DNA of 64,000 nt from Cepaea nemoralis. Lineage: Eukaryota; Mollusca; Gastropoda; Stylommatophora; Helicidae. Below, in pieces: positions 1 through 12,867 of this stretch. The stretch lies in assembly GCA_014155875.1 (NCBI GenBank), contig JACEFZ010005582.1:555001-619000 (forward strand). The letters are read 5' to 3'. The stretch's first letter is position 1; each line of letters starts with the position of its first letter. The position numbers were made by a program, and so were the translations under genes. The notes below the pieces were generated by a model. The model saw nothing but the letters and a program-made list of their open reading frames with translations, had not been told where the DNA came from and did no database searches.

Positions 1-140
1 TCGGCACTCATACTATTGTATGAAAATACACCGTAAGGCGGTCTGTTTCGAAATCGCCCGCTGTTGTGTTTCGTACGCAAACTGCGGAATTACTAACTGC
101 GCTCGTATCTTCTTTGCCACAGCGCCGGTGACATATATAA
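1..140 (-). repeat. tRNA-derived SINE family A, partial at window edge
   Basis: The reverse strand carries the GTTCGAAACACAGCTG-type B-box region in diverged form, with the flanking landmarks of the other family A copies (TTGTATGAAAATACACCGTAAGGCGG; GCGCTCGTATCTTCTTTGCCACAGC). Its 3' half lies left of the window. A 23-bp array starts at its 5' side. Confidence 0.7.
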
Positions 141-1165
141 AATGTCCGAATAGACATAGATAACATGTCCATATAGACATAGATAACATGTCCATATAGA
201 CATAGATAACATATCCATATAGACATAGATAACATGTCCATATAGACATAGATAACATGTCCATATAGAAATAGATAAAATGTCGGTATAGACATAGATA
301 ACATGTCCATATATACATAGATAACATGTCCATATAGACATAGATAACATGTCCATATAGACATAAATAAAATATCTGTATAGACATAGATAACATGTCC
401 ATATAAACATAGATAACATGTCCATATAGACATAGATAAATTGTCCGTATAGACGTAGAAAAATGTCCGTATAGACATAGATAAATTGTCTGTATAGACA
501 TAGATAAAATGTCCGTATAGACATAGATAAAATGTCTGTATAGACATAGATAAAATGTCTGTATAGACATATATAAAATGTCCATATAGACATATATAAA
601 ATGTCTGTACAGACATAGCTAAAATGTCCGTAAAGACAGAGATAAAATGTCCGTATAGACATAGATAAAATGTCTGTATAGACATAGCTAAAATGTCCGT
701 AAAGACAGAGATAAAATGTCCGTATAGACATAGATAAATTGTCTGTATAGACATAGATAAAATGTCCGTATAGACATAGCTAAAATGTCCGTAAAGACAG
801 AGATAAAATGTCCGTATAGACATAGATAAAATGTCCGTATAGACATAGATAAAATGTCCGTATAGACATAGATAAAATGACAGCATAGACATAGATAAAA
901 TGTCCGTATAGACATAGATAAAATGTCCGTATAGACATAGATAAAATGTCCGTATAGACATAGATAAAATGTATGTATAGACATAGATAAAATGTCCGTA
1001 TAGACATATATAAAATGTCCGTATAGACATAGATAAAATGTCCCTATAGACATAGATGAAATGTCAGTATAGACATGACATAAAATCAGACATAAAATGT
1101 CCGTAAAGACAGAGATAAAATGTCCGTATAGACATAGATAAAATGTCCGTATAGACATAGATAAA
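140..1165. repeat. 23-bp minisatellite
   Basis: About 44 copies of ATAAAATGTCCGTATAGACATAG and variants (AACATGTCCAT form at the left). The period is exactly 23 in the middle. The unit has no stop on the minus strand in any phase, so all three frames stay open and give overlapping long ORFs with 23-residue repeats. Confidence 0.97.
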
Positions 1166-1400
1166 ATTAGTTACATATTCTTTACAGGATGTTGCAATCA
1201 ACCCTATCATTTATTGGCTGTATGTGGTTCAATGGGAACATTTACTTTCAGTAGTTTGCCATTGCTTTTTGAACGGCCGACACCTCCTACCACTAACATC
1301 CACGTAAAGCGAGCTGCTTCGAAGTCGTCCGCTGTTGATATCGAACCCTCAACTCCGTGTGTCGGTAAATTGTGGAACTTCGTATCACTATCCCCTAAGC
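1166..1400 (-). repeat. tRNA-derived SINE family A
   Basis: Reverse-strand copy with a GGTTCGATATC B-box-like site and the shared 3' end TGCAACATCCTGTAAAGAAT with ATGTAACTAA. Located between the 23-bp array and the 1518-1681 exon. Confidence 0.75.
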
Positions 1401-1517
1401 AACAGAGACCGGTACAGGCATAGTACACATAGTTTAACAAAATCAGAAAAAAAACAATATAAACAATTGAATATAAAGAATAAAAGTAATACATCTGTCT
1501 AATGGTTGATACTATAC

Positions 1518-1681
1518 CTCATGGTCACAATGAAGGCAGGGATGACGCCCAAAAAGGCAAATGTAAATTTGCAAAATATCATCGCCATATACGGATAAAA
1601 GCTGTTGCAGTCTGGTACACAAAACCCGCCCGTGGCTATTGTGGACTCGCTAGTCGCCAAACAGCTGCAGTTTGAGAATCC
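1518..1681 (-). CDS. SLCO/OATP exon, end of ECL5 and TM10
   Basis: The acceptor is CTTCCTCAG and the donor ACCATGAG/GTATAG; 164 bp, phase 0 to phase 2. It encodes GFSNCSCLATSESTIATGGF, then CVPDCNSFYPYMAMIFCKFT and FAFLGVIPAFIVTM. The YSNCSC-type motif closes the Kazal-like domain of OATP extracellular loop 5, the CxxxC pair follows, and a membrane segment ending in PAxxVTxR is TM10. The preceding Kazal core exon was not found in 1682-9789. Remaining exons lie left of the window. Confidence 0.88.
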
Positions 1682-2119
1682 CTGAGGAAGGAAGATGCAC
1701 GATAATGTTTGTGTTCATTTAACTCTTTGTACACCAGGAGACATTTGAAGTGGCTCCCACATAGCCTCAGATGTACCCAAGTTGTCAGTTTTCATTATCT
1801 TGGATTAAACAAGCGACACATTTGTGGTGTTCGTTTTTTTAATATATTTGTAATCGTTTTGTCCTTGTTGTTCCGTTGGCAAAAACTTCGGTCGAAACAT
1901 CCGCTCGTATCTATTGTGTGTGCCTGTGTTTTTTGTTTGTGTGTTTTATTTTTTCTTTCCATCCGTCGAGCTTCTTGTTCACAATTTGTGATTTTGTTCT
2001 CCTTCACATTTACCAAAATTCACTTAGAAAGATCCTGGCAGTCAAGTCTCTCTATCTAAACTCAGGAAAATACATATATATATTTTTAATTTTTGCGCTA
2101 GCTCTTTTTGATCTCCGGC

Positions 2120-2290
2120 GTAGTTCATGCACACCACTTCTAGTAGCACTGGACTGAATTTTGGGTGTGGGTTAGCTTTCATTGTTACCAGTGTCGCTCG
2201 CTCTCAGGCGAACCCACTCCGATTTCTGAGGTACTTGGAATTTATGTCTCCAAGTCAAGAATGAGATGTCAACATTGTAGTCCAAATAAC
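2120..2290 (-). repeat. SINE family D, 3' part
   Basis: Reverse copy sharing TCGGAGTGGGTTCGCCTGA and CAGTCCAGTGCTACTAGAAG with 22505-22795. Confidence 0.75.
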
Positions 2291-2589
2291 TCGTGTGTGG
2301 GCTGAATCCGCTACCTCGCCATCAACTATCTATTCAGCCATGCGGACTTCTAGTAAAATATATGACACGCATTCCACTCCAATATTTCTGTATAACACAT
2401 CGAGTGATCTGGTAGAATTGCTCTCAAACATCTCATCTCATCTTATCATGTTCCTCTTGTATCTTGCAGTGTCGACGTGACGTATAAACAATAGGAGAGT
2501 GCCCGCTTATGAGCTTTATGTATCAATATTCCCATGGACTTCCCTGCATCCATCGTTTTATTATCGTTATTCCCTGCATCCATCGTTTA

Positions 2590-3100
2590 CGTTGTCGGCC
2601 CCTTCCTCTGCTTCCATCTGGTCTGTACATCATTGCTTGTTATGGTATACTGTTAGCTGGTAACATAATTGCATGGCCAAACCATTTGACTTGCTACCTT
2701 CTAATAAAATCCAGTGCAGCTATAACCCCCTCTTTAGTCCTGATTTCTTCATTTCTGATCGTATCTCTTCTTGATTCATTGAGTATTCTTCTCAGGAATC
2801 TCATTTCTATTGTTGTGATTTTTCTTTTCTATTTTTCTGTCATTGCCCAGGTTTGGCATTGGTAACATAAAGTTGGTAGGAAGATTGTGTTGTAAAGTGC
2901 TTTCTGAGTAGTTATTGATACATGTTTGTTCTTTAGTATTGATGCCATTTGTCCAATGAGTTGATTTGCCTTATTGCGTCTATTTTCGATCTCGTCTTCT
3001 GATTTGCCATTTGATGATATTATACTTCCTAGGTTCTTGAAATTCTTTACTTGTTTCAAGGGATGTTCGTTTAGGTGAAAACAACTAGCAAACAACTAGC
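2590..3100 (-). pseudogene. LINE RT C-terminal fragment
   Basis: The frame 2829-3095 reads VKNFKNLGSIISSNGKSEDE, RRNKANQLIGQMASILKNKH and NTIFLPTLCYQCQTWAMTEK, the thumb/C-terminal region of RTE-like LINEs. It continues in other frames as IEMRFLRRILNESRRDTIRN and QVKWFGHAIM to about 2590. Broken by stops. Confidence 0.82.
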
Positions 3101-3144
3101 ATGAAGTGGCTCTTACCAAGTGTGACACGACTTGACCTCCACGT

Positions 3145-3395
3145 GTGCAATATAAGGAAGCCGGGGTGGTATAGGTGCTAGAGTCTCATCCGCCGACCAG
3201 ATAGTCATGGGTTTGGTTCGCATAGAGGCGGGTTCGAACTCTGAAAATTAATATGGGCTCTAGGTCGATCTAGGCTAACATGAGTACTACAACTATCTTA
3301 GGAAGTGTAAGCTCCTGGCATTACCACAGCACCCACTCGGTGTCTATTGATGTATACATATCTGGGTCGCGCACCGTATACCCAATATACCTTAA
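3145..3395 (+). repeat. tRNA-like SINE (family E, single copy)
   Basis: Starts with a tRNA-like CCGGGGTGGTATAGGTGCTA and a B box GCGGGTTCGAACTC, followed by a non-tRNA body of about 170 bp. No second copy was found in the window. Confidence 0.5.
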
Positions 3396-3417
3396 TTCAC
3401 GTTAAAGGGACCTGCAT

Positions 3418-3640
3418 TTATGCAGATACTTACTATGCAATGGGTTGAAATTACCATGTCGTTGTCTGACCAAGGATGTTGCTGAAAGGCCCTCTGTCAT
3501 TGTATTTAATTCATGTAAAATACACCTGTACTTACGTACATTATTACTATGCAATATAATTCACATGGGTTGAAATTACGGTGTCGCTTGCCGACGAAGG
3601 TTGTTACTGACATATCCTCTGTCATTGTATACTGTAAAGT
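3418..3640. repeat. Imperfect 110-bp tandem duplication
   Basis: ATGGGTTGAAATTAC-GTGTCG with ...CCTCTGTCATTGTAT occurs at about 3440-3515 and 3560-3640, each preceded by TTAC...ACTATGCAAT. Confidence 0.65.
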
Positions 3641-3759
3641 TGCCCTAAACATCGCGCTGTTCTGGTATTTACACTCGTATGTGTGAGCTTGTAAAAAGGT
3701 GGAGTTTCGCGGCGAACACGAATTAAAGAAACCAATAAAAGAATGCTGTCCGCTGTTTC

Positions 3760-4150
3760 AGATTTCATCATCAACATCTTCCACTTGTCCCATCAATTCC
3801 GTCGGGTTGAATAGTTGACATTCCAGCGCCCGATGGGTGGCACACTGGATACTGTCATTTAGTGTGATTGTGTGCCATGTCTTTGATGTCGTCAATCCAT
3901 TGTCCTCTCAGGCGTCCTCTTGCTTTCTTATCAGATCATCTTTGTTGTAGCGCTGATGCTGGTAGTTTATTGTGTTGCATTCTAACGAGATTGCCTTATC
4001 ATTCAATCTTCTGTCATTCGACATATGTGGAGCAAGATGTTGATCCCAATGTCTGTCTAATAACATTATTTCTTACTCGGTCTCATATAGTTTAGTTGGC
4101 AGCTCTCCTCAAGCGTCCCACCTTGCAGGTGTTGATTTTGCGTAAGTGTG
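3760..4150 (-). pseudogene. LINE 3' end, family with ATG/GAT-repeat tail
   Basis: Diverged copy of the segment at 21690-22110 (compare the CTTTGATGTCGTCAATCCATT motif and the later GATGTTGATCCCAATG). It encodes a decayed LINE C-terminus and ends in a short GAT-rich tail at 3760-3775. Confidence 0.65.
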
Positions 4151-4439
4151 ATATGGATAATGTAAAAGTTAGACATTGGTAGCATAGGTTGAGCGAATAT
4201 GCGTTTTATTATCTGTCGTTTTGCGGACATTATTATTGAGGATACCGGGCTACCAAATTTGTATAGAAGACTCGGCACTCAATGGGAAGCGTTGTCAATA
4301 TCATTACGGTCGCTTTTACTTTCCCGAACATGTCCTGGTATTCATGTGGACTGGGTCGGTCTGAAAGCCCAAGTCAAACATCCCCAACTCTATGGGGATT
4401 CAAACACATGTCAACAGCGGCGGCACACAAACGTATTAG

Positions 4440-4725
4440 CTTACCATCTGGTACATTGACCGTGGCATCAATTATACTGGCTTACCATCCGGTCCATAGA
4501 CTGACTGTGGTATCAATTATATATGCCTACCATCTTTTCCGTAGACTGACTGTGGTATCAGTTATATTTTCTTACCATCTGGTCCATATACTGACTGTGG
4601 TATCAATTATATTGATTTACCGTCTGGTCCATAGGCTGACCGTAGTATCAATTATATTAGCTTACCATCTGCTCAGTAGACTGACTGTGGTATTAATTAT
4701 ACTGACTTACCGTCTGGTCAGTAGA
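4440..4725. repeat. 45-bp minisatellite
   Basis: About six copies of a 45-bp unit (TTACCATCTGGTCCATAGAC + TGACTGTGGTATCAATTATA + TT..G). A multiple of three, so a 15-residue repeat appears in one open frame (4282-4839). I see no sign that it is a gene. Confidence 0.9.
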
Positions 4726-5121
4726 GGTGCATCCGGCATGGCAAGGAGAGAAATAGTTTCTGCCGTCGCCTCCACATACCGGGAAGAAGTCCTGGCTGTC
4801 ACAGTTGCATGCATGGACGCACGAAGAGAGGTTCTGTAGATCATGGCTAGGACAAGACAGGAAGTGACATTGTTCACACCAATCAACTCAGTGCAAATAT
4901 GTTGTAGTATTTCGAAGTAAAGAAGTGTGACAAACATGGATAATAAGGGAGCACATGGATAATATAGGGAGGACATGGATAATATTAGCAGGACATGGAT
5001 AATATAGGGAGGACGTCGAAGAGCTGTTTTGGGTAGTTAAGAATGGGATGGCTTGTTATAAGTTGGTTGAGGATCTCTACAGAAATGGGGGAAAGAAGGA
5101 AAGAAAAAAAAAAAGAGGTTA

Positions 5122-5360
5122 AAACGCCAAAGGATCAACATCATTGCACCGGGTATTATCCTATATGATTCGGTGTCTTTCCGCAGGGCGACCTGCCGAA
5201 AGCATCGCACAGGGCACGGACTCCGTAGCTTCAGCGACGACCCCCCAGGGGTCTCCGAGAAAACCGCACTTGTGAAGTGAATGTTGCGGTCGAGAATCGA
5301 ACCCACAACTTTGGAGCGCGAGACAGGCGGCATAACCACTCCGCCAAGAGACTCCCTATG
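5122..5360 (-). repeat. tRNA-derived SINE family B
   Basis: On the minus strand it begins with an A-box-like TTGGCGGAGTGGTTATGCCG and a B-box GTGGGTTCGATTCTC, like a tRNA-Ser/Leu head. A conserved body follows with TCGTCGCTGAAGCTACGGAG and GCGGAAAGACACCGAA. Confidence 0.85.
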
Positions 5361-5384
5361 ACTAGAGTTTAAAAATCAAAGTTA

Positions 5385-5490
5385 CTTGTATATTCTTTAC
5401 AGGACATCGCAGTCAACCCCAGCACTTTTGGCTGTTTGTGATCTCTTGTCAAGTTTACGTTTAGTAGTTTCCCATTGCCCTTGTTAGAAC
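5385..5490 (-). repeat. SINE family A, 3' half only
   Basis: Carries the family 3' landmarks (TATTCTTTACAGGACATCGC, AGTAGTTTCCCATTGCCC on the plus strand). Confidence 0.7.
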
Positions 5491-5859
5491 AAGAATATAA
5501 ATAACATTTTTCACACAAATTGACTTAGCTCAAATCAGTTGTAGTATTTCTGAATAAAGAAGTAGAGACAGACATGGACAATATAGAGATGAAAAGGACA
5601 GAGCTGCATTTGACAGCCAAGGATAAAATGACTTGTTATGAATTGGGTGAGGAACTTTGTCTAAATGGTGGCAGGAAAGAAGAAGAAAAAGCATGGCTAG
5701 GACGAGAAAGCGAATCAACACCGAACATTTCTTCACAACAAACAACTCACTTCAAATCGATTGTAATCCTTGGCATATTATATATTTTTCGGTATGTCTT
5801 TACCAGTACTTTGTTCACCTCTAGTAATAACAGTGTGGGTAAAGTGAAGTTACCGTGAC

Positions 5860-6230
5860 CAAAATCCCGCGTCATGTCGATTAAGTGTGGGCGGTGATGA
5901 TTGGCCATCTTACACACGATGATCTGGACCAGGCCTGTCACGATTATACGATGTGGACAAGCCATCAAGGCATTTATCTCTTCGTCTTCATCTGACGCCT
6001 TTCTCGTTAAATTGCGGTTGTCACTAAGTTTTCAATTATATTTCTCACGATAGTGTGTCCAGACGATCTTGACTGTCTACATCTAAGTTATCTCATGAAT
6101 TTACTGTTTCCTTTAACTCTTTGAAGAAGTTTCCAATTCCTTTTACTGCCCGTCCAACGTCATAGTTGCAACTTCCTTAGGAAGCACATTTCCATATCCT
6201 CCAGCAGTTCAAGAGCTGGTAGACTTATTA
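5860..6230 (-). pseudogene. Very decayed LINE C-terminal fragment
   Basis: Parts of the minus-strand reading resemble the FGH...RN...ENLVTT region of the LINE family at 6255 and 9060, but stops are frequent. Weak support. Confidence 0.35.
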
Positions 6231-6254
6231 TCAGTTAGTTAGTTAGTAGTTAGT

Positions 6255-6735
6255 TAGTAGCCTTTAGCAAGATGAAAAACATTCTGACCAATAAAAAGAT
6301 GTCAACTGAAACGAGAAAAAATGTGTTGAGGGGATACATAGAGCCTATTCTTTTGTATGGATGTGAAACTTGGACAATGTGCAGTGAAGCTGAAAAACAT
6401 CTGATGGCTGCAGAAATGTGGTTTCTGAGGAAAATGCAAAGAATACCAAGGACAGACAGAAAAAAAACCAATGACCAAGGACTACAGGAGACAAATGAAA
6501 ATCGTAAATTGATTAGAGAAATTAGACGTAAAGAGTCAACATTTTTTGGACATGTTATGAGAAGAAATGGATTGGAGAACTTAGTGACAACTGGCAAGAT
6601 CGAAGGGAACAGACCAAGAGGAAGATCGAGAGGAAAATACCTGGATGGCTTGGCCACATGGCATGGACGAGACAGGAACACTGAGTTGATCCACGAATCT
6701 GGTGATCGAGTGAAATGGGAGTCATGACCGCCCAC
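6255..6735 (+). pseudogene. LINE RT C-terminal fragment
   Basis: A 151-aa frame (6272-6727) reads KNILTNKKMSTETRKNVLRG, YIEPILLYGCETWTM, FLRKMQRIPRTDRKK, RKLIREIRRKESTFFGHVMR and ENLVTTGKIEGNRPRGRSRG. This is the well-known C-terminal part of RTE/CR1-like non-LTR retrotransposon polyproteins. It is a 5'-truncated copy and ends near a GTTA-rich tail region. It is the best preserved of several copies of this family here. Confidence 0.85.
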
Positions 6736-6764
6736 GCTTTCCGGCATGGCACATGATTGATTGA

Positions 6765-7130
6765 GTTAGTTAGTCGACAGATCATCCTCATCGCACATCG
6801 AACCATTCATTCCACAAGTGCTCGGATCCCCTCCTCAGCAAACCCCGCATCGTGTAGCGGCTAACGACACCAGTTCTGTGTTGGTTTATCAAATATTCTT
6901 TGGCTTCCTGCGTAGTGGTCTTGTTTGGCCACACCTCTTTTGATTTGCTGTTCTCGCAGTCTGACCATAGTTGTAGATTCGGAGTCATCACTTGGTTCTC
7001 GCACAAGTCTTACTTCTAGTAGAGCATTAAGAATGTCAGCCTGGTCCATGGCGCATCCTGCCATCCACATTAGCCTTACCTGCGAGCTTGTCAGCCTACT
7101 CATTTTCTTGTACTCCCGCATGCCCTGGCA
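6765..7130 (-). pseudogene. 3' end of an RNase H-encoding LINE
   Basis: Nearly the same sequence as 44510-44810 at the far end. It encodes GCAMDQADILNALLEVRLVR, then VWPNKTTTQEAKEYL and RTGVVSRYTMRGLLRRGSEH. Ends in a (GTTA)n-like tail near 6765. 5'-truncated. Confidence 0.75.
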
Positions 7131-7159
7131 CGAAGATGAAACTCAGTTTCATCTTTCAG

Positions 7160-8450
7160 TTTCATCATCATACTTATTATCAGAAGTTCAGAATGGTCTT
7201 AAGCATATTAAAACAGGGCAAAACTCCGGGCCTAGTTAATATCACAACAGAAATGATCAATGTCTTAGAAGAATATGGAATAGGACAGGTCACCAGACTG
7301 CTGAACGCAATATACATTACTGGAGATATACCTCTTGAATTATGTAATTCTATATTTATTGAAAGCCCGAAATCAGGAGCCTTGGAATGTGATCACCATC
7401 GAACAGTTAGTATAATGAGGTACATCACGAAGATTTTGTTAAGAATTATCATGCACAGAGTAAGAAAGAAAATACAACCCGAGATAGGAGAACAATGTGG
7501 GTTTTTATAAGGCAAAGATACAGTAAATGCTGTATGTATGCTGACAACATTAAATGACGATCTGAAGAAGTAAACAAAGACCTACACCTTTGCTTTACTG
7601 ACTACTGAAAGGATTTCGATAGAGTAAGACATGTCGACATGATAGAGATGCTTGCAGATCTACAAATAGATGGGAAAGACTTAGACTTGTAAAAAACATA
7701 TATTGGAAACAACAAGCTGCCATCAGAATTGATAACGATGTAGGTCAAGATCAGATTATTAAGAGAGGTGTGAAACAGGGATGTGACAGATCTTCTTTCC
7801 CTTTACAGTGAAAATATTTTCAGAAATGTAGAAGATATGAAAGGAAACATCATTGGACGAAGAAGGATACATAACATTAGATATACAGATGATACAATCT
7901 TGATTGCAGACAATGAGCAGGATCTGAAAACATTGAGTGGATGCTGTTGTGAACAACTAGGATTAGAATTAAATTGTAAGAAGACACAGATTATATGGTT
8001 GTCACTAAGAATAAGGAAATACCAGAATGTAATATACAAGTAAATGGGAATATTGTTAAGCAACTGCATCGGTACAATTATCTCTGAACAGTCATAACAT
8101 CTGATGACTAATGTGAAGAGATTAGAACAAGAATCGCCATGGCGAAGGTAGCCCTTTGCAACATGGAAAACATACTGACCAATAAAAAATGTCATTTGCA
8201 ACTAGAAAAAAAGTGTTGAGGTGCTCATAGAACCTGTGCTTTTGTATGGATGTGAACCGTGGACAATGAGCAAACAGGCTGAAAACCATCTGATGGCTGT
8301 GGAATTGTAGTTTCTGAGAATAATGCAAAGAATACCATGGACAGACAGAAAAACCAATGACCAAGTACTACAGGAGACAAATGAAAATCGTAAATTGATT
8401 AGAGAAATTAGACGTAGACAGTCAACAAAATGTGATGACGTCACAGACTG
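7160..8450 (+). pseudogene. Decayed LINE reverse transcriptase
   Basis: Successive broken frames give RT pieces in the right order: ITKILLRIIMHRVRKKIQPE with IGEQCGFL (about 7425-7510), then MTDLLSLYSENIFRNVEDMK and IRYTDDTILIADNEQDLKTL (7783-7960, with YTDD in place of YADD), then the C-terminal NRKLIREIRRRQS end. Many stops. It ends in a long ATG/GAT repeat from about 8476. Confidence 0.8.
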
Positions 8451-8475
8451 ATAGGAGGTTCCTGATTCCGGAAAT

Positions 8476-8671
8476 GATGTATGATGATGATGATGGTGAT
8501 GGTGATAATGGTGATGATGATGTTGGTGATGATGTATGATGATAATGTATGATGATGATGATGTATGATGATGATGATGATGATTGATGTATGATGATGA
8601 TGTATGATGATGATGTATGATGATGATGATGATGATGATTGATGTATGATGATGATGTATGATGCTGATGT

Positions 8672-8713
<42 letters not shown>

Positions 8714-8732
8714 GTGATGATGGTGATAATGG

Positions 8733-8777
<45 letters not shown>

Positions 8778-8778
8778 C

Positions 8779-8815
<37 letters not shown>
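8476..8815. repeat. (ATG)n / GATGATG microsatellite
   Basis: About 340 bp of GAT/ATG triplets with interspersed TGTATGATG. It directly follows a LINE 3' end and may be an expanded LINE tail. Confidence 0.95.
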
Positions 8816-8903
8816 AACATATTCTCTAATACAATAACCGAAACATCAGATTGCCTGTGGTCTGGGTTAGCTTGTTTTTATAGTTTTTCTTTATGTTAAT
8901 TGG

Positions 8904-8905
<2 letters not shown>

Positions 8906-8976
<71 letters not shown>
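8906..8976. repeat. (TTA)n microsatellite
   Basis: About 23 uninterrupted TTA/ATT triplets. Confidence 0.97.
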
Positions 8977-8977
<1 letters not shown>

Positions 8978-9059
8978 TTCTTATTTTCCTCAATATGGTT
9001 TTTGTTAGCCAGGTTAGAGTTCGTTGTAGGGTGTAAATTATATCTATCTTAGTCATCGC

Positions 9060-9485
9060 TTTCGTTTCGCAGAAGTTACACATCATCATGACCATGTGCC
9101 ATGCCGATAAGCGTTAACGGTTATGTTTCGCCATCTCACACGATCACCAGAGTCGTTAATCTAGTCTGTGTTCTTGTCCCCACCATGCCGTATTGCGTGG
9201 CCATCCATATATTTATTTCCTTGCCTTCCCTATCTTCTTTTCATTCAATGTTGCCAGTTATCACCAAGTTCTCTCATTTATTTCTTCTCATAATGTGCCC
9301 AAGAAATGTTGACTGTCTGCATCTAATTTCTCTAATCAGTTTACGGTTTTCATTTGCTTCTTGTGGGCAATGCCCATTGTTTTTTCTGTCTGTTCATGGT
9401 ATTGTTTGCCGTTTCCTCAGAAACCACATTTCAACTGCATGTGATGATTTTCAGTTTATCTGCTCATTGTCCACACATAGTTAAT
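9060..9485 (-). pseudogene. Decayed LINE C-terminal fragment
   Basis: The minus-strand translation resembles the 6255-6735 family, and the plus strand has the same landmarks as the reverse of that copy (CACCAAGTTCTCTCATTTAT, TCTGTCTGTTCATGGTATT). Many stops. Confidence 0.65.
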
Positions 9486-9507
9486 TACCTTCTTACACAT
9501 TTAATGT

Positions 9508-9720
9508 TTTGCATATCCTTTACAGGCCATCGCTGTCTACATCAGCATCTTTCAGCTGATTGTTGATTTCATGGCAAGATTACGCCCAGTAGTTTGCCAT
9601 TGCTTTCTGAGCGACCAGCTCCATACTCTCATAAGTTACTGGAGCGACTCGAACTGCTTCCAATTCTCGTGCGCTCACGTCAACCACGAGAGTATTCAGG
9701 GCCAGGGAGCGCGGCTCTTA
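9508..9720 (-). repeat. SINE family A
   Basis: Plus-strand landmarks GCATATCCTTTACAGGCCAT and AGTAGTTTGCCATTGCTTTC give the reversed 3' part; the 5' part is diverged. Confidence 0.7.
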
Positions 9721-9789
9721 CACATTTCCAAAAAAATAAAAATAAAATAAAACATAGAAAACAGAAAGAATACACTGTTGACAACTCAC

Positions 9790-9982
9790 CTGTCAATCTC
9801 TACACCAGTGTGTATAACAGGTTGCTTGCAGCCCAGAACGAATCCCAAGGAAAATATTGAAACACTAATAGCCAAACAACCAATGAGAACCTTGAGGCAC
9901 GTCTGAGGGGTGAATTTGAGGCGAGAAATCAGGTAGCCGCTCAAGACAACCATGACAGAAAAACAGACCGTGTTGTTGATAC
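9790..9982 (-). CDS. SLCO/OATP exon, TM8-TM9
   Basis: The acceptor is CTCGCAG and the donor GACAG/GTGAGT; 193 bp, phase 1 to phase 2. It encodes GINNTVCFSVMVVLSGYLIS, then RLKFTPQTCLKVLIGCLAIS, and VSIFSLGFVLGCKQPVIHTG. OATPs have here TM8 ending in GGYxxxRLKLxxxxxxK, then TM9, then a GCxNPxxAGV motif that opens extracellular loop 5. All three are present in divergent form. The exon joins the 22136 exon in phase 1. It does not join the 1518-1681 exon in phase, which points to a missing intermediate exon. Confidence 0.87.
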
Positions 9983-10074
9983 CTGCGAGATGTATGCAAC
10001 GGTCAGTTAGATGTTATATCAGAAGTGTAATCGTGTGTTCAACGTGAAACATATGTAAATACGAACACGAACAC

Positions 10075-10636
<562 letters not shown>

Positions 10637-10638
10637 TA

Positions 10639-11728
<1,090 letters not shown>

Positions 11729-11879
11729 TAATATGAAAAAAATGATGACTGCTTCTGTATAACATTTGTGATGATAAGTTGTCTTTGAGACATTGCCTCC
11801 CTCAACATGACCAGATTGCTTATATTGGCTGTCCAAGGAATTATCAGCATTCATCTATAGATTCACATCGTCAAGTCTT

Positions 11880-12178
11880 CTAGGTCCCTCCCCCCCCCCT
11901 CTTGTTTACTAATTGTCCAAGACTTGTAGCCTTATGTTGGAACTGCATCTATGTAACATGCAAGAATTCCTTTTCTATCTTCCAGTGTCAAGGGTTTATT
12001 GCATTACATGTTCTTCATTTGATGTAATTCAGTTTTCGCTTGTTCCATTCTGTTATTTATCTCTATAATCCATCTTCCATCTGATGTTATCTATGTACAT
12101 GTTGTCCGTATTTGAATTTCTGCACTTGCATTTGTGGACCATCGCCAATGTCTTGAATATTTACACCCTGTATGGTAA
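11880..12178 (-). pseudogene. LINE remnant (RT C-terminal region) adjoining the satellite
   Basis: Broken minus-strand reading GDGPQMQVQKFKYG, DYRDNNRMEQAKTELHQMKN and LTLEDRKG matches the RT thumb region of LINEs that typically reads FKYLGT--TSDG--E---RI--AK-A----. Stops and frame changes are frequent. It directly precedes (in coding order follows) the satellite whose unit encodes the earlier RWTEYLEEL linker. One ancestral LINE probably supplied both. Confidence 0.6.
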
Positions 12179-12867
12179 CATTATACAACTCTTCAAGATA
12201 TTCTGTCCATCTATTAATTATATAGTTTTGTCTCCTATCATCATACAGCTCTTCTAGATATCATGACCATAAATTAATTATATCGTTTTGCCTCCGATCA
12301 TCATACAGCTCTTCTAGATATCATGTCCATCAATTAATTATTTCGTTTTGTCTCCGATCATCATACAGCTCTTCTAGATATTATGTCCATCTATTAATTA
12401 TATCGTATTGTATCCTATCATCATACAGCTTTTCTAGATATCATGTCCATCAATTAATTATATCGTTTTGTCTCCGATCATCATACAGCTCTTCTAGATA
12501 TTCTGTCCATCAATTAATTATATCGTATTGTCTCCTATCATCATACAGCTCTTCTAGATATCATGTCCATCAATTAATTATATCGTTTTGCCTCCGATCA
12601 TCATACAGCTCTTCTAGATATCATGTCCATCAATTAATTATATCGTTTTGCCTCCGATCATCATACAGCTCTTCTAGATATCATGTCCATGAATTAATTA
12701 TTTCGTTTTGTCTCCGATCTTCATACAGCTCTTCAAGATATTCTGTCCATCTATTAATTATATCGTATTGTATCCTATCATCATACAGCTTTTCTAGATA
12801 TCATGTCCATCAATTAATTATATCGTTTTGTCTCCGATCATCATACAGCTCTTCTAGATATTCTGTC
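12179..12867. repeat. 60-bp minisatellite, left part of interrupted array
   Basis: About 11.5 copies of a 60-bp unit of the form TCATCATACAGCTCTTCTAG followed by ATATCATGTCCATCAATTAA and TTATATCGTTTTGTCTCCGA. Variant positions recur between units. Read on the minus strand, early units encode RWTEYLEELYDDRRQN, the style of the EN-RT linker of LINEs, and a LINE remnant adjoins at 11880-12180. The array continues at 20788 after the inserted LTR element. Confidence 0.95.

Noticed and set aside
8..1158. Repetitive membrane-like proteins (SIRTFYLCLYGHFIYVYTDIL repeats)
   Set aside because: They are produced by a 23-bp array open in all three phases; frame-independent identical peptides argue against a gene.
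4282..4839. 185-aa frame with 15-residue repeats (LTVVSIILAYHLVHR)
   Set aside because: The 45-bp period explains it; no splice or start context, and it lies antisense in an SLCO intron next to other repeats.
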